Positions 1 through 14,846 of a stretch of DNA of 64,000 nt are shown in pieces (the first letter of the stretch is position 1; every line of letters begins with the position of its first letter). The notes under the pieces were generated by a model. That model ran no database searches and was not told the DNA's origin. It saw only the letters and a program-made list of their open reading frames with translations. The translations under genes and the position numbers were made by a program. The DNA is from Paracyclopina nana (lineage: Eukaryota; Arthropoda; Copepoda; Cyclopoida; Cyclopettidae): positions 4,898,001 to 4,962,000 of the forward strand of contig JAGUCH010000005.1 of the NCBI GenBank assembly GCA_019096065.1, given 5' to 3'.

Positions 1-3000
1 AGGTCGTACGAAAAAGTCAAGTACTTGCTATTTGATTGAATATTGCTTAGCTTCATCTACTGCACCAAGAAAGTATCGCTCATTTTTTATATGACAGGTT
101 GCACTATAACAGCCAATCCCACATCAAGTGGATCCTTTCTTGTGGGCAACACTAACCTTGATTTGCGCAAGATTGATTCGATTGCCGAGAAGATGATTTG
201 GCCTACTTACAAAATACTGCGTCCTTTATTTCCAGTAGTGGAATTTGCTATAATGAAAGAAAATAGTGGCTAAGTAGAGAATTTAATCTCTTTGGTAAGC
301 AGAAGAGAAACTGGGTCAAGCCATACCATAGCTGGCAGAAAATCTTGAACAATTTACCAACTAATCCCTCTAGAGATATAACCATGTCTTAACACTGCTT
401 ACAGCGGACTTTTCCTCCAACCGAAAAAGTCTGCTAGCTCTTGAAATACAAAACCATTTATCGCAAAAAAATGTATTTTTCTCATAAATACAATTTTACA
501 TTGGTTTAGAAGGTATGGAGTCGCACCCCTTTTTAAGTTTAAAGGCCCTCGTTGTGGTGGAAAAGAGCATGAAACTCAGCAAAGATCCGGCTGGATTTTA
601 GATTTGAATTTAACGACATGGGATATCGTTCATTCGTGTAATGCATGCAGCATGTCCTCCGAAAAAGAAAGGGGGGAGGGAAGACCAAATCCTTTCCAAA
701 GCACCGTTAAAGCGATGTCATTATGCTTGGTGGCTTTCCCTTTTTATTCCAGAAGTAACAATAGTCTCATCTGGCGAGTGTCAAAGATATACTGAAGCAG
801 TTATCCAAATCCCTCTACAGTAGAAGAAGCCCCTTTTTCTTCCAACACTCTCCCAGAAATGGATAAGTCGAGCAAAAATCCCATGCGAACGAAGAAGCCT
901 CACAATTAGGCTATCCAGTTGAAAAACAGCCGTGCAACTATACATAGCTTTTAAAAGCAACCAAAAAAATAAAAGTTCTCCTCAATCTAAAATCTGAAGT
1001 TGCAAAAAAGATAAAACTGAGTCTCTTTAAAAAGAGAGACCTTGCAATCTATAGCAAAGCAGCCAAATTGAGCTATTCTTCTTTTATAGCAGCATAAAAG
1101 TTCAAGTCAAGTTAGTACGCGGGGGGCTAAACTAAGTAGGCACAGGCCAAGAGAAATCTTATCGCAAACTCTACCTTTTTTAGCCGTATCGTACCCATGG
1201 GACATACTCTGCCTTTGCTGCAGTGACAAAACCCTAAAGAAAGCCAGCAGCAGCAAGTTCCTTGGGTCGTTCACCCATTTCTTTTGTTATTCAGAAAGCA
1301 TTGGAAAATTGAGGTGGGTTGGAGAATGAGGGAGGTAAGTCGAAATATGCTACGCATAGATTTGTTTTTTTTGCTCAAATGATTGAAGTTCCATTGCTGT
1401 TTTCTAGTGATAAGACTTTTTTTTCTCCTTACAGCATAGTATGAAAGGGTGACTTTCCTCTTTGAAAGACAAAAGTCAGTGATAACCTGAAAAGAAGACG
1501 TCATCATTCATCTTTCATGAATTTGGAAGCGAAAGAGGAGGGCAAAAAAGACCCTTCAATATTAAAAGCTCCACTTCTATCTGGAGGCTAAGGAATGAAA
1601 GCTGATTAAACCTTATGGAGTTTTTTGCTTGTTTTCCTTTTACCCCTCCTCATAGATCTTTCAGGAAGTCAAAGGGCCAGTTGCAGAAAAAAGTGAAAGA
1701 AGACAAGTTGAGATTGCTGAGGTGTTCATCTGTCTTGACTTGGAAAACAAGGGGTTAGATTACTGCCCAGATTATGCTCGAGATGTGTCACTCTTAATTT
1801 TTGCTTGAATTAAGGCGTAGCCAATTATTAAAGCAAAAGCACATGATAGATGAAGTCTTCATAAAGCTGAAAAATTCCATATTTTCTCCCATGATCCTGT
1901 ACCAGAGAGAATAGAGGGAGCAACCCCAAACTTCACAATACATTGCCCTCTACCATTCTCGTATAATATAGTAGAAGTCGTTTTATGTAGGCCAACAAAC
2001 TAAAAGTTCAATCCATCACAAAACTGTCAACGAAAGTTGGCTAAAAATGTGAGGCATTTGCACAAAAAAGAAACACTTTACCCTGCACTCATATAGTATA
2101 AAAAAGGCGAACAAGTGTGTCCTTGTCATTCCTTTCTCGACATAATAAAGGAGCTGGACAAAAAGGTGAGCTGTTGGGAGGCCTTAACATAATTTTCTGG
2201 CTGAATTCTGGTATTATTTACAGCATCATGATCATTTGTATGCCCAAAGGTGGCCGTCACATTCCTGAATGCCAATGGCTCCCCTTTACAGCAGACCTAA
2301 AATTGGTGGCTTTATTGAATTCGTGAGACAATTTGTCTCAGTCTGCTGCCGTTGCTAAACTTTTAAGTGCATTTTTCTTGACAGAATTCGCGTCAATTTT
2401 CAGTGGCTTTCTTCTTCTTTTTTTGCTCCAACATAGTATATTGCATTTTGCCCGATCCTTTGTATGCCTTAGAGTCCCCCAGGGTCACGAAAAAAGTGGG
2501 CCTTTAATTAATGACCAAACCCCTGGGAACACTGGGAAATTGCACTGATTGAAAAACTATGTTCCACGGGCATACAAGTAAAAGAGCAAGTACTTTTATT
2601 GCCCTAGTTAAGCTACATGCGGTACTTAACAAAAGTGAGTGATTTCGAAAGTTGCTCCTTACTTGCACAAAAGTCCAAACATTTGCCTGCATTGCCTTGA
2701 AGTTTCTCTCCTAAAAAAATTAATTCACAATAACAAGCAGAAAAATTGTATCTTCTAATTTTAAACCAACTCTTTCAAGTAGCCACCAACTTTGATGCAA
2801 AAAGGCCTATTGCGAAATGTGTAGTACATTTAAAAGGCCCTAATTAAATAGGGAAGATACCAAAAAAGTGAGAAAAAGACCAGAGTGCGGTCTCAGCACA
2901 CTGCAGCGTCACGTAAACAATGCGTTATTTTCCTCTGAAGCGCATAGTGAGAGAAGTGACACTTGGTCACGTACTGAGTTTTGCTGCAGCGAAAGAAACT

Positions 3001-6000
3001 GCCAACAATTTCCCTTTACTGGGTCAATTTTGCGCACTCTCTCGCTGTGAAAAATATAACAATAACAACAGCAGTAGCTAGGGCTAGCAATCGAGGCCCG
3101 TGCTTTGGGATCAACGCCCCTAAAGCTTTTTTCCTTCTGATATGAGAAAGCTACCCATTGTCATTCCGGAGGCATGACCTACGTACGGATCTAACATAGC
3201 CTCACTTTGGAGGCCAATAACAGCGGCCATCGGTCTACCAAGCACAATACTTCTCTCACTGCCCGCACCTTGCAATATATCTAGCAGCTATATGCAATAA
3301 TAATATCTTATGGATTTACTGGGTAGCATCATCGCTATGATATTGTCTCCCATGGGACCGCATCATCCATATAATACCTTTGGCCTCAATCTGGCCAGAA
3401 TGATGCATTCTATCATGGAGATCACGCAAGGCCAGGATTTCTCACCGTTTGATTAACCCGGCCAACGAGCATTATTATTCAAAGGTGGTTGCGCAGAAGT
3501 GTCGACCTCCATTGAAAATTCAAGAAGATCCACCAAGAATAACAATTGCATACTAGTGTGGCTGCGGTGACCAACTGCTGTCTGGAAAATGCATTCATGG
3601 CCTTGCACGTCATGCTCTCTTTCCTTAAAAATTAACACTCTCGCAACCCAACAGCCAAGCGAAAAGGGTCGGCGTTGGAAAAGGGGAAAGAATGCATTAT
3701 CTTGACCACCATGATAAGAATCTAGATGCATCTTGTAAACCATCCCCCTTTTTGACACTAGAAGCTGCAAGAGAAAGCCGCAATTAAATGGTGCGCAGAA
3801 ATGCCATATCTAATGAATATGTTAAGGACTGATTCTACAAGTATGGCACTATGGTGTGATGTGCATCTTGACCCCCTTTTGGTGCTGAAAATGCATCAGA
3901 TTTGCGCGTCACGTCGACGCTGCTCGTGAATTGTCAGCCCGAAAATTAAGCAAGATGGAAGAGCCGCTAAAGATGATGCGCGTTGGTAGCATCTGTTTTG
4001 CCTTGATGTATTCAAGGATTAATCTTGATTCTCCCCCATATTCAACCCCCTTCACTACTTTACTTACTCGGTTTTCTTCCCACTTTCCATGAGAGATGTG
4101 GGAACCGCCAGAAAATTGGGAAAAAATACCTTGATGGCCTTTTTTCCGAATCAACAGTACTATTGCCGCGAAGAACTTTTCTTGGCATGTCATGAGGCCA
4201 TCTGCGAGCTGACATCATCGATCATAATTAGCGAGAGAATCAGGTTATATCTTGGCCAACTTTTGCACTGAATTCAAAGTGAAACTTGGCTACCGCAGCC
4301 TTGTGGAGTTCCAGGAGGGAAGAAAAGTTTTGAGATGGATCTTCCCTGTTTTCTGCTCAGTTGGCTACGTAATTTGCAATTAATTCCCCGACAAAGAGGG
4401 TGATGATATCTTCCTTGCTCACCTACTAAGCAAGCATGGATATGAGAACTTTTTGACCATATCAAAGCCATTCCGCAAATCTGCTTCCTTCTGCTGAGCT
4501 TTCACCGAAGAAACTTGGGGCTAGAAAATTGGGAGCACACAAAGAATCACGTGCGAGACACGGCCTGAATTTCAGATTTCCCCAACAGCAGCAATCCTTA
4601 TTGTAGGCCTCCATGAACAGCTTGGAGAAGAGTGACTTTTTCCTGGCTCTTGTTTGACAATTGTGTTGTAGCTTTTGAAAGGCGCTTACCTCAGCAGAGA
4701 TGGCATAAATATAAGGAGAAGTGCGAACATTGACGCCAGATGGCGCCACCGTTTTAGCATATAAACTGGAGGCCATCACGAGGCCATTGACTTTGCAATT
4801 CTCTAACGTGAGTTGGTGCAGCAAAAGAAAGTTTCCAACAATCGCAGTATATGCAAAGTATGCCCTTTTACATTTGGGTGGGCCTACTTTCTTTATGTGA
4901 CAACCTAAAGAGGGATTCAACACATGAATTCCAACAATGTTTTTTTCAGGCTCCAACGCCTTTGTGCTAAATTAGGTAGGCAGTTAGGCTAACAGGCAAT
5001 AAACTTCATCCATACACAATGTGCTTGAGGCATTCTTCCACTAGCTTAGAAATTGAGAAAACTCACTGAAAGTATGCAAGAAACAAGTATTGGATACTCT
5101 TGGTAAAGATCACAAAAATGCTTCAGAAAAGAATTCGTCAGAGCTAGGGAGGTTTTTTTGGCGCAGGCAAAAGGCTGCATTTGTCAGCTGTAATCAAGAG
5201 CAAGCCATGTCCACGCGCAGATGCTTAGCACAAAAGCCACGTCCAAAATGAGAGCAATTTCAAGTGTTTGTTATTCCATGTTCAAGCGAAGCTCGTACAC
5301 GTTTACGCAGAAGTAAGTGGCTCCATTCCTTTGCCTTAATGCCAGAAAGTAGAGCACGCATTGTTTTTAGTTAGAAAGTCAACCTTTTTTGCCTTCCCCA
5401 AGAAATATCGAGCTCATACGCCAATAAAATAGCGGGTAGAGAGCGAGAAAAAAATTGTCAACCATTTTATCGCTTCGCGGCGAAGAACAAGGGGAAGAAA
5501 GCTCAGGAGAAGCATCAGCTTTCTATTTTCAAGGAAAGTTTATATGAAACCATTTTTCAGAAGGTACTACTACTACACTTACTCTAACTTTAGTAGTTGT
5601 TGAAGCACAGATGGTCTAGCAGTTTGATGATGAAAGCAAACTTGGGGCTCACAAATCTCATAAGGAAGCTGGAGAGCTGGCTTTCATGCGAAATTGTATT
5701 TTATGCTAGTACTACTATCTTGAAATGACCCAGCTGCGCGCTCATAGCTTTAATAGCAGTACATTGACAATATGCCCCACATCATCATTCAAAAACGTTG
5801 ACTGAATCACTATTGGAGCGGCTGTTTTTCATTCCCTAACATCTCGTTCCCCTCATGCTTTCTATTGCCTGCCATGAGTAGCAGCTGAGGAGGGCCTGCT
5901 CTGTATAAACGTTGGCAAGTGCATAAATAGGAAAGAAGAAGGCAAATTTGTGGTCCTCCTCCAATCTGCAGAGAGCTTTGAACAAGTTGAGAAGGAGAAC

Positions 6001-9000
6001 AGCGAGAAGGCGGAGTACATATATATCTGGATGGTAGTCATTTTGGTAAAATGTCACATCCCTTCTGGCCATAAACTCCGTCGTTACAGTTTTACAGGGA
6101 CAGAGACTTTATTTTGTTGACCGTTGCACAATTTCTGTTAGAAGAGGCCTGCTCTAGCGTGCTCATAAACTCGATCCACTTTGGCTCTTTTCGCTGAGGC
6201 CTTCTTCATAGCAAGAACATAGCAAAACCACTTCAATTAACTCTGGGTCCCATGGGAGCTCTAATATTTTTGGAAAGCCTTCTTTCACCATGCATGCTGC
6301 GCTTTCGTAGCCAATATTTGAGATGGGATTTCACGGCAATCAATGGTGGTGGTGAGCCGGCAATTTCCATCCCCACTGCACACTTCTACGAAAGGTTTAT
6401 TTTGCGTTCGCACCCTCATTGCGTTAAGTGCATGACAGCCAGAGAACCTGTCTCAATTAGCCTTAAAGCCCACGAAAATAATTAGGAGAGACACACGCGC
6501 GGCGGCATTATTTTGCATGCATGCTGAGTAACAGCTTTCACTCCCGTACTAAGTAGTATCTTTTGTTTATCGAGAAGAGCTGAGAGAAAATAGTGTGCAA
6601 CTAGCATTATTTACAGCAGCGGGGGCCGTGGCTCAGTAATAAAGTGTGAGCTTTGCGCGAAGGCTTTAGTTGGCGTTTAAGTGAAATTGAGCTCACTTCC
6701 CCCCAAGGGAGGTCCCTGGAGAGTCGACTCATTCTGGTTATTTCCTAAAGAGGGTGATACTCATAAAGTGCGCGTGAATGAGCAACTGAATGGCTTACTT
6801 TTCTCTGGGGGTCGGTCTTCGAAATGAAGTGGACAATTTTCATTATGGAAAAGAGAAAGCTGCTCTAAACAAAGACAAATAGATGGTCGTTTATTAGCCC
6901 AATGAAATCATTCACGACCCAATTCTTCTTCTCCCCTAACTATGCCAGTATACATTGGTGGTGTACATCATGAAACGCCCATGACCATCTCTCTTACTGG
7001 CAAAAATCTATCAAGGCAGTAGATATCCTTCACGCAAAAAGTCCTGCTATAACGCGTGGCCCGGAGTTGTTTTTTATGCCGTGCATCAGCTTAAATAGAA
7101 TATTGAGTGAAAAAAACCGCCTTCCTTTCAGAAGAACGAGCTTGGCCAGAGGATTGTAGCACAAAAGAAAAGGCTCTCGATTTCATCAGTCTTGCGCTGG
7201 AAAAACACTTACAAGCCGTTTTTGCAGGACAAATACTACATAGTAGCCCCCACTACAGAGTAGCTCTCATTGTTGTTCTTGAGAAATGGGAGCAGTAGGA
7301 AGAATATGTGCAATAATTATGCAAACAAAAAGGAAGAGGAGACAGTGATCAGATGAGACCCCACGGGCAATTGGTGGTGCTACACTACACTGCGTATTTG
7401 AGCAATTTCTCCAATGCGATCAATAGTAGTACAACTACCATAGTGCTTAACAAGCATCTTGTTCTTGGCAGCAAAGAGTGTAGGGGATCGAGAGTTAAGA
7501 TATCTATTCTTGGCTCCTGGTCAACTCGACTCACACATCCCCTAGAATAGTCATTGATGGAAGTGCTTGACCAGATAAACCAATTTGTGCTTTCCTTTCT
7601 TTAACTAGACTGCAGGCACCAGCACCAGTTTTTGCCCTAGAAAAGTGGCCCTAGAAATAATACCAGCCGAGTAATTGGCAATAGTGAATTTTTGAATGAA
7701 GATGGCAATTCCTATCTTTGCATTGAAACTTTGATAGGCTCGCTGTAGAAGTTGATATGCCAAATGAATGTTTAATAAGTTATTGAAGGTTAAAATAGAA
7801 CGATGTATAGCGTGAGTCATGCAGAGTGAATTATTGGCAATAACTCAATCAATTGATAAAGGCCTCGACCCTGGAGACAAAGTGTCCTAAAGATAGGATA
7901 TGTGATGCAACGAGGCCTAAATTGAATCATAAATAAAGGTTAGGCCTAAACTAATGTCAGCCATAAATTCTTTGCCGGATGAAAGTCATTTTTGCAACAA
8001 AGCATCGTGCGGTGCAAACGGGTAGTATATTAATCACTGTGAAGATTGCTCGCATAATTGTACTATTGTTGCTCGCATAAAAAAGGCAGATAAAAGAGTA
8101 TATATACTCAAAGAATGGTGGCATCGCCGGAAATATGGTTAATTCACCACTTAACAGAAAATTGCCTTTACCACTTTATCGGGGCGCCCATAAAAAACGA
8201 GTAACTCGAGTCTCATCGACCTACATATTGTAACCATATCCAAGATCTAACCAGCCATAAAACATGGCGAAATTGTACAGTGTCCTAGTTTCCCAAAAAG
8301 GAGATTTCATGGGGTATCCACGAATTGAGTGATTGCAAAGAGTGCATGAATTGGAAGAAAAGATAGATTTTTAGCTTTCACTTGTCTGGGGTTTGCGTCG
8401 GTTTTGCATCCCAAGGGAACATTCGGGTATAATTTAGTAGGTGGTAGTAAACGCTCGTATGGGTCCCGGTACACATAGATGATGACCCAGATTGTGATTA
8501 TTGGAAGAGTGTGGGATCTATCTGAGTATTCGTACAGTGGAATAAAGTTTGGAATTTCGTTCTGGCAAATGAGGAGTGACATAGGAAGGCACATCACAAA
8601 CTTTTCCTAGCCTCCCTTTGCCAGAGGATCCCATGGGTGCTTCAATCTTCATTTCTCACTTCCAGGGAAAGCCACCACCTCCACCACCGCATTTCTCCAC
8701 CCAGGCAATAATATTGGGACTAGAGTGCTGTGAAGCCATCAGAGAGGCGAGCTTAAATTATTTACGAGCTCGACTTGACTTGCCGATCAAAAGAGCATAA
8801 CCTTAATGTAAAACTCAAGTAATGAGGCATACACGAAAAATGCACCCCAGCCTCCAGTACATAATAGCTCAATTGTATTACTTAGGTTACACTTCTCTCT
8901 GAATAGTTACGAGCTCTCTAGAGCAAAATAGAGAAAGCAGTCCATTACCACTTCCGTTCATCTCGTCACCATAGAAAAAACTTCGCTTTGGCCCATTGAT

Positions 9001-12000
9001 GCTCACAATAAAGGCGGTGGCTGGTTGCAGTGAATGGTCTTTAGCTTTTTTCCCTTTCATTATTATTACATACGCACTGACGCTGGGAAGATCATCATCA
9101 CTCAGGTATTGCTTCGAGGGGAGAGAGAGGTTTTTTGTCGGAGTCAGCAGCGCCACTTGATGTCATGGAGGCTCATGAAAATGCATGAGAGCTGATTAGG
9201 AAACTCAAGGGTGTGGCATAAATGATGCACGACGACGACGAGTGGGGGTGTCAAATTCCTATCCCCTTTTACCCAAGCACTGTAATAGTTAATGTGGAAG
9301 CCCTGACAACTTGCCAAGTAGACATTTTCGACTATTGTCGTACAATGTGGCTTTCACTCTTTTGACATTTCCATGTGACAGATTTCTCACAAGTTGGATG
9401 ACACGCGTAAACATTTCAGACATGTTTTGCAGTTTTTGGGGATTTTTGCTCGCACACTCACCCACACATGGCAACAAAAGCTATCCCAACAAGCCCTTTT
9501 TTCAATAAGAATCCTGGCTAATGGCTCTCGTTAAGCATTATTTGTCGACTGGCAGTTGTGCCAGACAGACTGTGCTGAAAGCCTTTTCATGTCCACCAAA
9601 GTCAATTGACTACTTCAGCAACTAGGGTCATTACTTGATTGGGGAGAACATAAGCAGCAAGTAGCTGTATATGGCAAAAGTTGCGTAAAACATCCGCCAC
9701 TGCAGTAGTCAAGATTCCGAGTGTATGGTCGTGCAGTCGAGTAACTTGAACTAGGCCCTCATGGGGATTTTGAAACTTTTTCCTTCTTCTTAAGATCTGG
9801 TATATAACTGTATATAGTGGGCTCTCTTATCTCGCGAGCAGGAGCACGAAAAAGCAAATGTGATTCCATTTCACGGTGGCGTAGTTTCCTACATTTGCTA
9901 CAAGGTTTCTTCAGTTTTATGCGTCCCTGGCGGCTAAATGTCCCACCTTCTATTTTCCTTGATCCCTCTACGATTTCGGCAGCCATGTCTTACAAGCTTT
10001 TCAATTTGGGCCGCATCAGCCCAAAACAATCAAAACCACTTTCAGTGGCAGGCTACATCGCAGTGATGTTTCAATTTTCCAGGTGACTTTCTTTTCCTGT
10101 AGTGGTAGAAAGTATGAGCGCCCCTGTGGCTCGTGAAATCAAGTCACGTTCGTAAATGGGAAGGGAAGAACTGTAATATCACACTAGTGTACCACACCAG
10201 TCGCAGCTAGTCGTGTGTGGCACCAGTCATACTGCTACGCAACAATAATAACTAGTTCCAAGTTTCTCATATTTCCCACAGAAGCCGTGGAAGCTTTGTA
10301 CACTCCTTAAATCTCCGCTATGAGCATGATGCTATACGCTATATATGCATTCACGTCAAAAAAGCCCTTCTCCTTGGAATACCAAGTTATATATTAACAT
10401 TTGTCATGGGAAAAACAACAACCAACATATTGCAAGTGAAAGGAGGGAAAATAGAAATGAACGTCTTTTTATGGAAAGTGCGACGGACAAAAAATCCCCC
10501 TCTGCCCGCATCAAACGACTACAGAATACAGCTGACCAAAAATGTAGAACAAAACCGAATCATGTAAGCCTTGTTGTACGTTTAGTAGCCCAGATTGCCA
10601 GCTCACAAAACACACAAGGAATACCAATGCCTTTTTTACACTACATTCAGTCATGTCAATGTGGGGTTTAATTAAGGCCTGCAGCAGTAGGAAGTCACAA
10701 CTTTTTTGTCAGAAAAGAAGGAGGGGTTTCATTGCACAAAAGTATAGTTTTCCTGGACTCCCAAGATCCCTGGCCTCATCAATAACGACAGGTTGGTCTA
10801 GCTTCCACTACAAGAATAGTCTGGAGTCTGCTGGGATGGAAAGCTGGAAGGCAAAAAATTAGTAGTGAGCTGCTTCTACCTCCAGATCCCCTTAGGCTTC
10901 ACAAAGGTCTGCTGCCAACTCAACAAAAACGACTTGCCACAAGTTTTTGTCTTTTATTCACTTGACCTTAAACCAACATGATGCTCTTCGCTTCCCTAAT
11001 GTGATAAACAGCCGCTTTTTTTCAGGCACCACCCAATATTACCAGAGGTGCTGTAGCATCACTAGCCATTACGAGTAAATATATCGTTCCACTAAGCGGA
11101 AGCAGCAATCGAGAAAAAGTTTTCCCAACTTTATTTATAAAGGATCGTCTATTGTCAGATCATCCAAAATGCCTACTTGCACCATAAAACGTAATTGAAG
11201 GTAAATCCTTTCTTGATAGGCAAATACTTGCGCGAGCAGCTGGAATGGTTTCTCTAAGCAATTCGCGGATTTTGCTTCCACAGCAAAAACACCAGAAAGC
11301 AAAATGGTGCTGAAGTAATGCGCAATTTAAATGTATGACACGAAGTCACCATATTTTTCAGAAGAAAAAGCAGTTGTTGAAAAAATCGCCGGTTTTTTTG
11401 GCCTACTTGTAAAATTCAGAGGAATGAAATTGGAAAAGAAAGCTTTAATTGTGCGGATTCCTGACAATTTTCCTGCTACGTAGCTAACAAAGATAAAACA
11501 ACCAGATGTTCCAAGTAGTAGAACAGAAATTCCGAATTCTTTGTCGCGTTGTTTATGGCCAGAAAATTGATGCGCGACACAAAACAGAAAAAATGGGGCT
11601 GGAATTGGAATTTTCGGCTTCTCTTCTTTCTCCCATTTCAAAATGCACTCTCGCTTTTGGATTAGGCCGTCAAAGTTCGATGTCGAAGATTAACTTGAAA
11701 TTACAGAGAGCAGAAAATCTTCATTTAAAATAGGGGCATTTTGTGCTTTGTCTAAGCATAAAAAGTCCCTTTTTAAAACGAGATATTTTTTTACTATTTA
11801 GTTAGGGTCATTTTCAATCATTCCTGAAAGGCGTAGGGGCTTGCATGAAAGCTGCCTAAGAAAAGCACTAATTGAAAACGAAGACAAAGGAGAAAAATGA
11901 GCAGAGGTGAAACTTGCTAGAGAAACAAAGTGTCATTTAGCAAGAATTTAAGTGATTCATGAGGAGGAAAATACCCCTTATCTTGCTTCTAAAAGTTGGA

Positions 12001-14838
12001 AATAATACTTAGCCATGAATGGCCGCCACCTAGCTACATGGAAATGAAAAACGAGTCAACTTGCTATCTCGAGTAGCATCCGCAGAAGTAAAAACGTTTA
12101 CTATTAATGGGTCATGACTTAGCTAGTATGCTGTTCCTCGAGGACTTACGCACAATTTAACTTTTATAGGAAAGACAGGCCTTCAAAATTAGATTATGGC
12201 TCCCTATCTGCTCAAGGAAATGAGGGACAGTTTTTAGCGTATTTTCCCCTCCTTTGGGCAATCACTGCTCGGCCTCTCCCTCTTCTTTGGCACATTTCTC
12301 TTCTTTTTTTAAAGCTCTCAAGAGAGAAAATGCTCATTGGAAACCCCATGGTACTACATAAAGTGGTGGATTCCAAGCAGTTGAAGAGCATTAAAATGAT
12401 TTTTTATTGGATTAATTCCAAGATACTATCAGTTTTGAGCTAGCTTCCCCACTGAGTGGTAAGTACATGCTACTATGTGATGGTGGACTCCTCCCGGCCG
12501 ACGGCCGCAATTTCTGCATTCTGACTCATTTATTTTTGCCGAGGCTGCAAATCGCTTTTGTTCATCCAACCATTTCTCTTTTAGCAAAATGTGGTTGGCC
12601 TTTCTTCTCCCAGTTGATGTACTACATATATCTCTTTCTCTTTTTCGTTCCTTGTGTTTCTGGCAAATTTAGGCCAAACCTTCACACAAGTCATTTATAT
12701 CAATTTTCTGGCTATGTAGGCAATATAAAATGAGACTCACCCAATTTTTTTTACCTCATAATACTCCACTTCTAGAGTCTAGACCTGCATGCAGCTACTC
12801 TGCATATTAGGTTAAAAGTCCAGTTGTGGCTGAGTGTCTCATATGTCAATTAGTGTCCTTTTAAGTGAAGCACAATGAGAAGAAGAAGACATTTTCTTTG
12901 TTTTGCTTTTCACACGGTTTTTGCTTGCTCAGCTACCTCTGGAAAATTAGTGAGTCTGTTTCACATGTGAATCAAGGCTCTCTGGCTGATGATAATTAAC
13001 GAGAGACTCCAGATTTTTTCTAATCTAGATCAAGTGGATCATTTGTCAAACAGAGGCAAAAAGTTGGGTGGGAACAATCAATGATCAAACTGCTTCACGA
13101 TACCCTATGCAACTAAAGATCCATCAAAATCTGCGCTCCCTGCTGACAAATTATTCTCCTTGAACTTTCAAGCTCCTTTTTTGGACAACAATTTTGGGGG
13201 GGAAACCTGCTGCTTCTACCTTGCTAATGACTCGGGTTTTAGCGGGGAGATCATATTAAGCTCAACTCTAGACTCACTGCAGGCCTCTAGAAGGATGATT
13301 GAGTGGCTGATGAAAAATAATGATTCAATGTCTTTTCTCCATTGGAAAATATACAAACATTTTTTCGTCTAACAAATTGAACTGGATTCGATTTTGCCCA
13401 GTCATCCCCTGTCTATCCAGATGCGCTGAAATGACCTTCATTAATTCTTGCGCATCAGAGTAGCAAAAACATCTTCCACTATCTAACAGCAGCAGTAACT
13501 AAGTGAATGCCTCTTGGCAAGGAAATGCTCCTAATTTCATCAGCAATATCTAATCTTCTCTTTTTGCATCTGGCATGCCAAATATAAACAAACATATACA
13601 ATCAAGAGGAGAGAAGAGATAAACTATGGAAAAGCCAAACAATGCCTATAATAATATCCTTCCTCCTGTGCTGAAAATGATCGAGTAGCCACTCTTGCAA
13701 GATAAATAAACACCACTTTAGCAACATCTTAAAGTGTATCAAGTTTACAAAGATTAAAGAAGGACGAGCTGCCCTCATACTATGGGGATACTTCAAAATG
13801 AGTCTCTACATGGCTTAAAAACACTGTTGTTGTCAATAAACAGATTTGGAGGGGATACTTTTCCCAAGGTAACTTTTGCTTTGATCTTTCTTCTCAATGA
13901 GAGCTTGTGAGCACTATATTTGTTTGAGCTGAATGTGCAATATGATCTGCATGCAGCTCGCTTTTGTTGCCGAGGTTTTGCATGAATTTTCTTCGTTCCT
14001 TAGAAAAGAAGTGATGAATAATGTCTTCCCAAGGCCGAAGGAAAAAAGCCAGTCAGAAGACCTCTAAGCTAGCCAAAAGTTGCTTTGTAAGGAAAGCAAA
14101 AAGGCTCTCCTTGCATCCATTCTCCTTCAGGATATTAGTGTTAGAAAATGGCAATTAAGCCAGAATAGAGACTTCATCATTTAGATAAACTCTGTAGCAT
14201 ATTTGTGGTTCTCTGGGCTAGGTAAAGAATGGCCGCTTTTTGATGTCTTTCCCATGCAAATTGTGCATACAAATTACCAACAGCATGACACATCTCAGGA
14301 GATGACATCAATTTTCCTAGAGTTGCCGCTTGAGACACATAAATTGTAATTATTTAGACTTGACGAGCAAGAAAAAATGCTGTCTACTGTTCTTATTTCT
14401 TCGTCAGCCTCAAAAGAACAAGCACAAAAAGATGGAGCCTTTTGGAGGGAAAAACAGGATGACTTGAGGTATCTGATTTTTATAGTAAGGCTACCCACAA
14501 TCTAGGACTGATCTGAAACACAGTGGAGCTATTAGGGCAAAAACTCCTTATTTTAGCTAGCTCTTGTAGTTTGTTTTCCCCAGTGCATCAAAACACCAAA
14601 CATCCAAACATTTGATGACTATGTCTTCCTTAGTGATAAAGATCCTACTTACTTTTCCACATGCGATCCTTGGCTTTGTGTTCGAAGCGATAAAACACAC
14701 ACACCACGAGAAACTACACATCATCATTAATGGCGGACAGTTTTTTTGGACGTTCACCACGGCACAATCCAATAAATGTTGCATATTTTATCGTCTTGAC
14801 GCTTTCTTCGGCTTTCGAGTTTCGATCGTGTTTTTTCA
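1..14838. other. Gene-poor AT-rich stretch, no supportable gene
   Basis: I see no coding sequence here that I would defend. Open frames are short (longest 164 codons, on the minus strand at 4462-4956), show no recognisable domain and are not flanked by good splice sites. The DNA is AT-rich, with many short A and T runs, pyrimidine tracts and small microsatellites. It could be intergenic DNA or a large intron of a gene whose exons lie outside the window; the sequence does not decide between these. Confidence 0.6.
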
Positions 14839-14846
14839 CGAAAAAT
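14839..14846. repeat. Target-site duplication, left copy (hAT MITE)
   Basis: CGAAAAAT directly precedes the left terminal repeat at 14847 and recurs exactly at 15337-15344 after the right terminal repeat. An 8-bp duplication is the hallmark of hAT-superfamily insertion. Confidence 0.85.

Noticed and set aside
4462..4956. 164-codon minus-strand ORF
   Set aside because: Longest frame in the left region, but it has no domain, no coding-like codon use and no splice context.
6625..6690. tRNA-like D arm (GTGGCTCAGTAATAAAG) near 6640
   Set aside because: No B box or T arm follows, and the acceptor stem cannot form.
7860..7930. Possible short inverted repeat AGGCCTCG...CGAGGCCT
   Set aside because: Only about 7-8 bp of pairing, with no target duplication and no related copy in the window.
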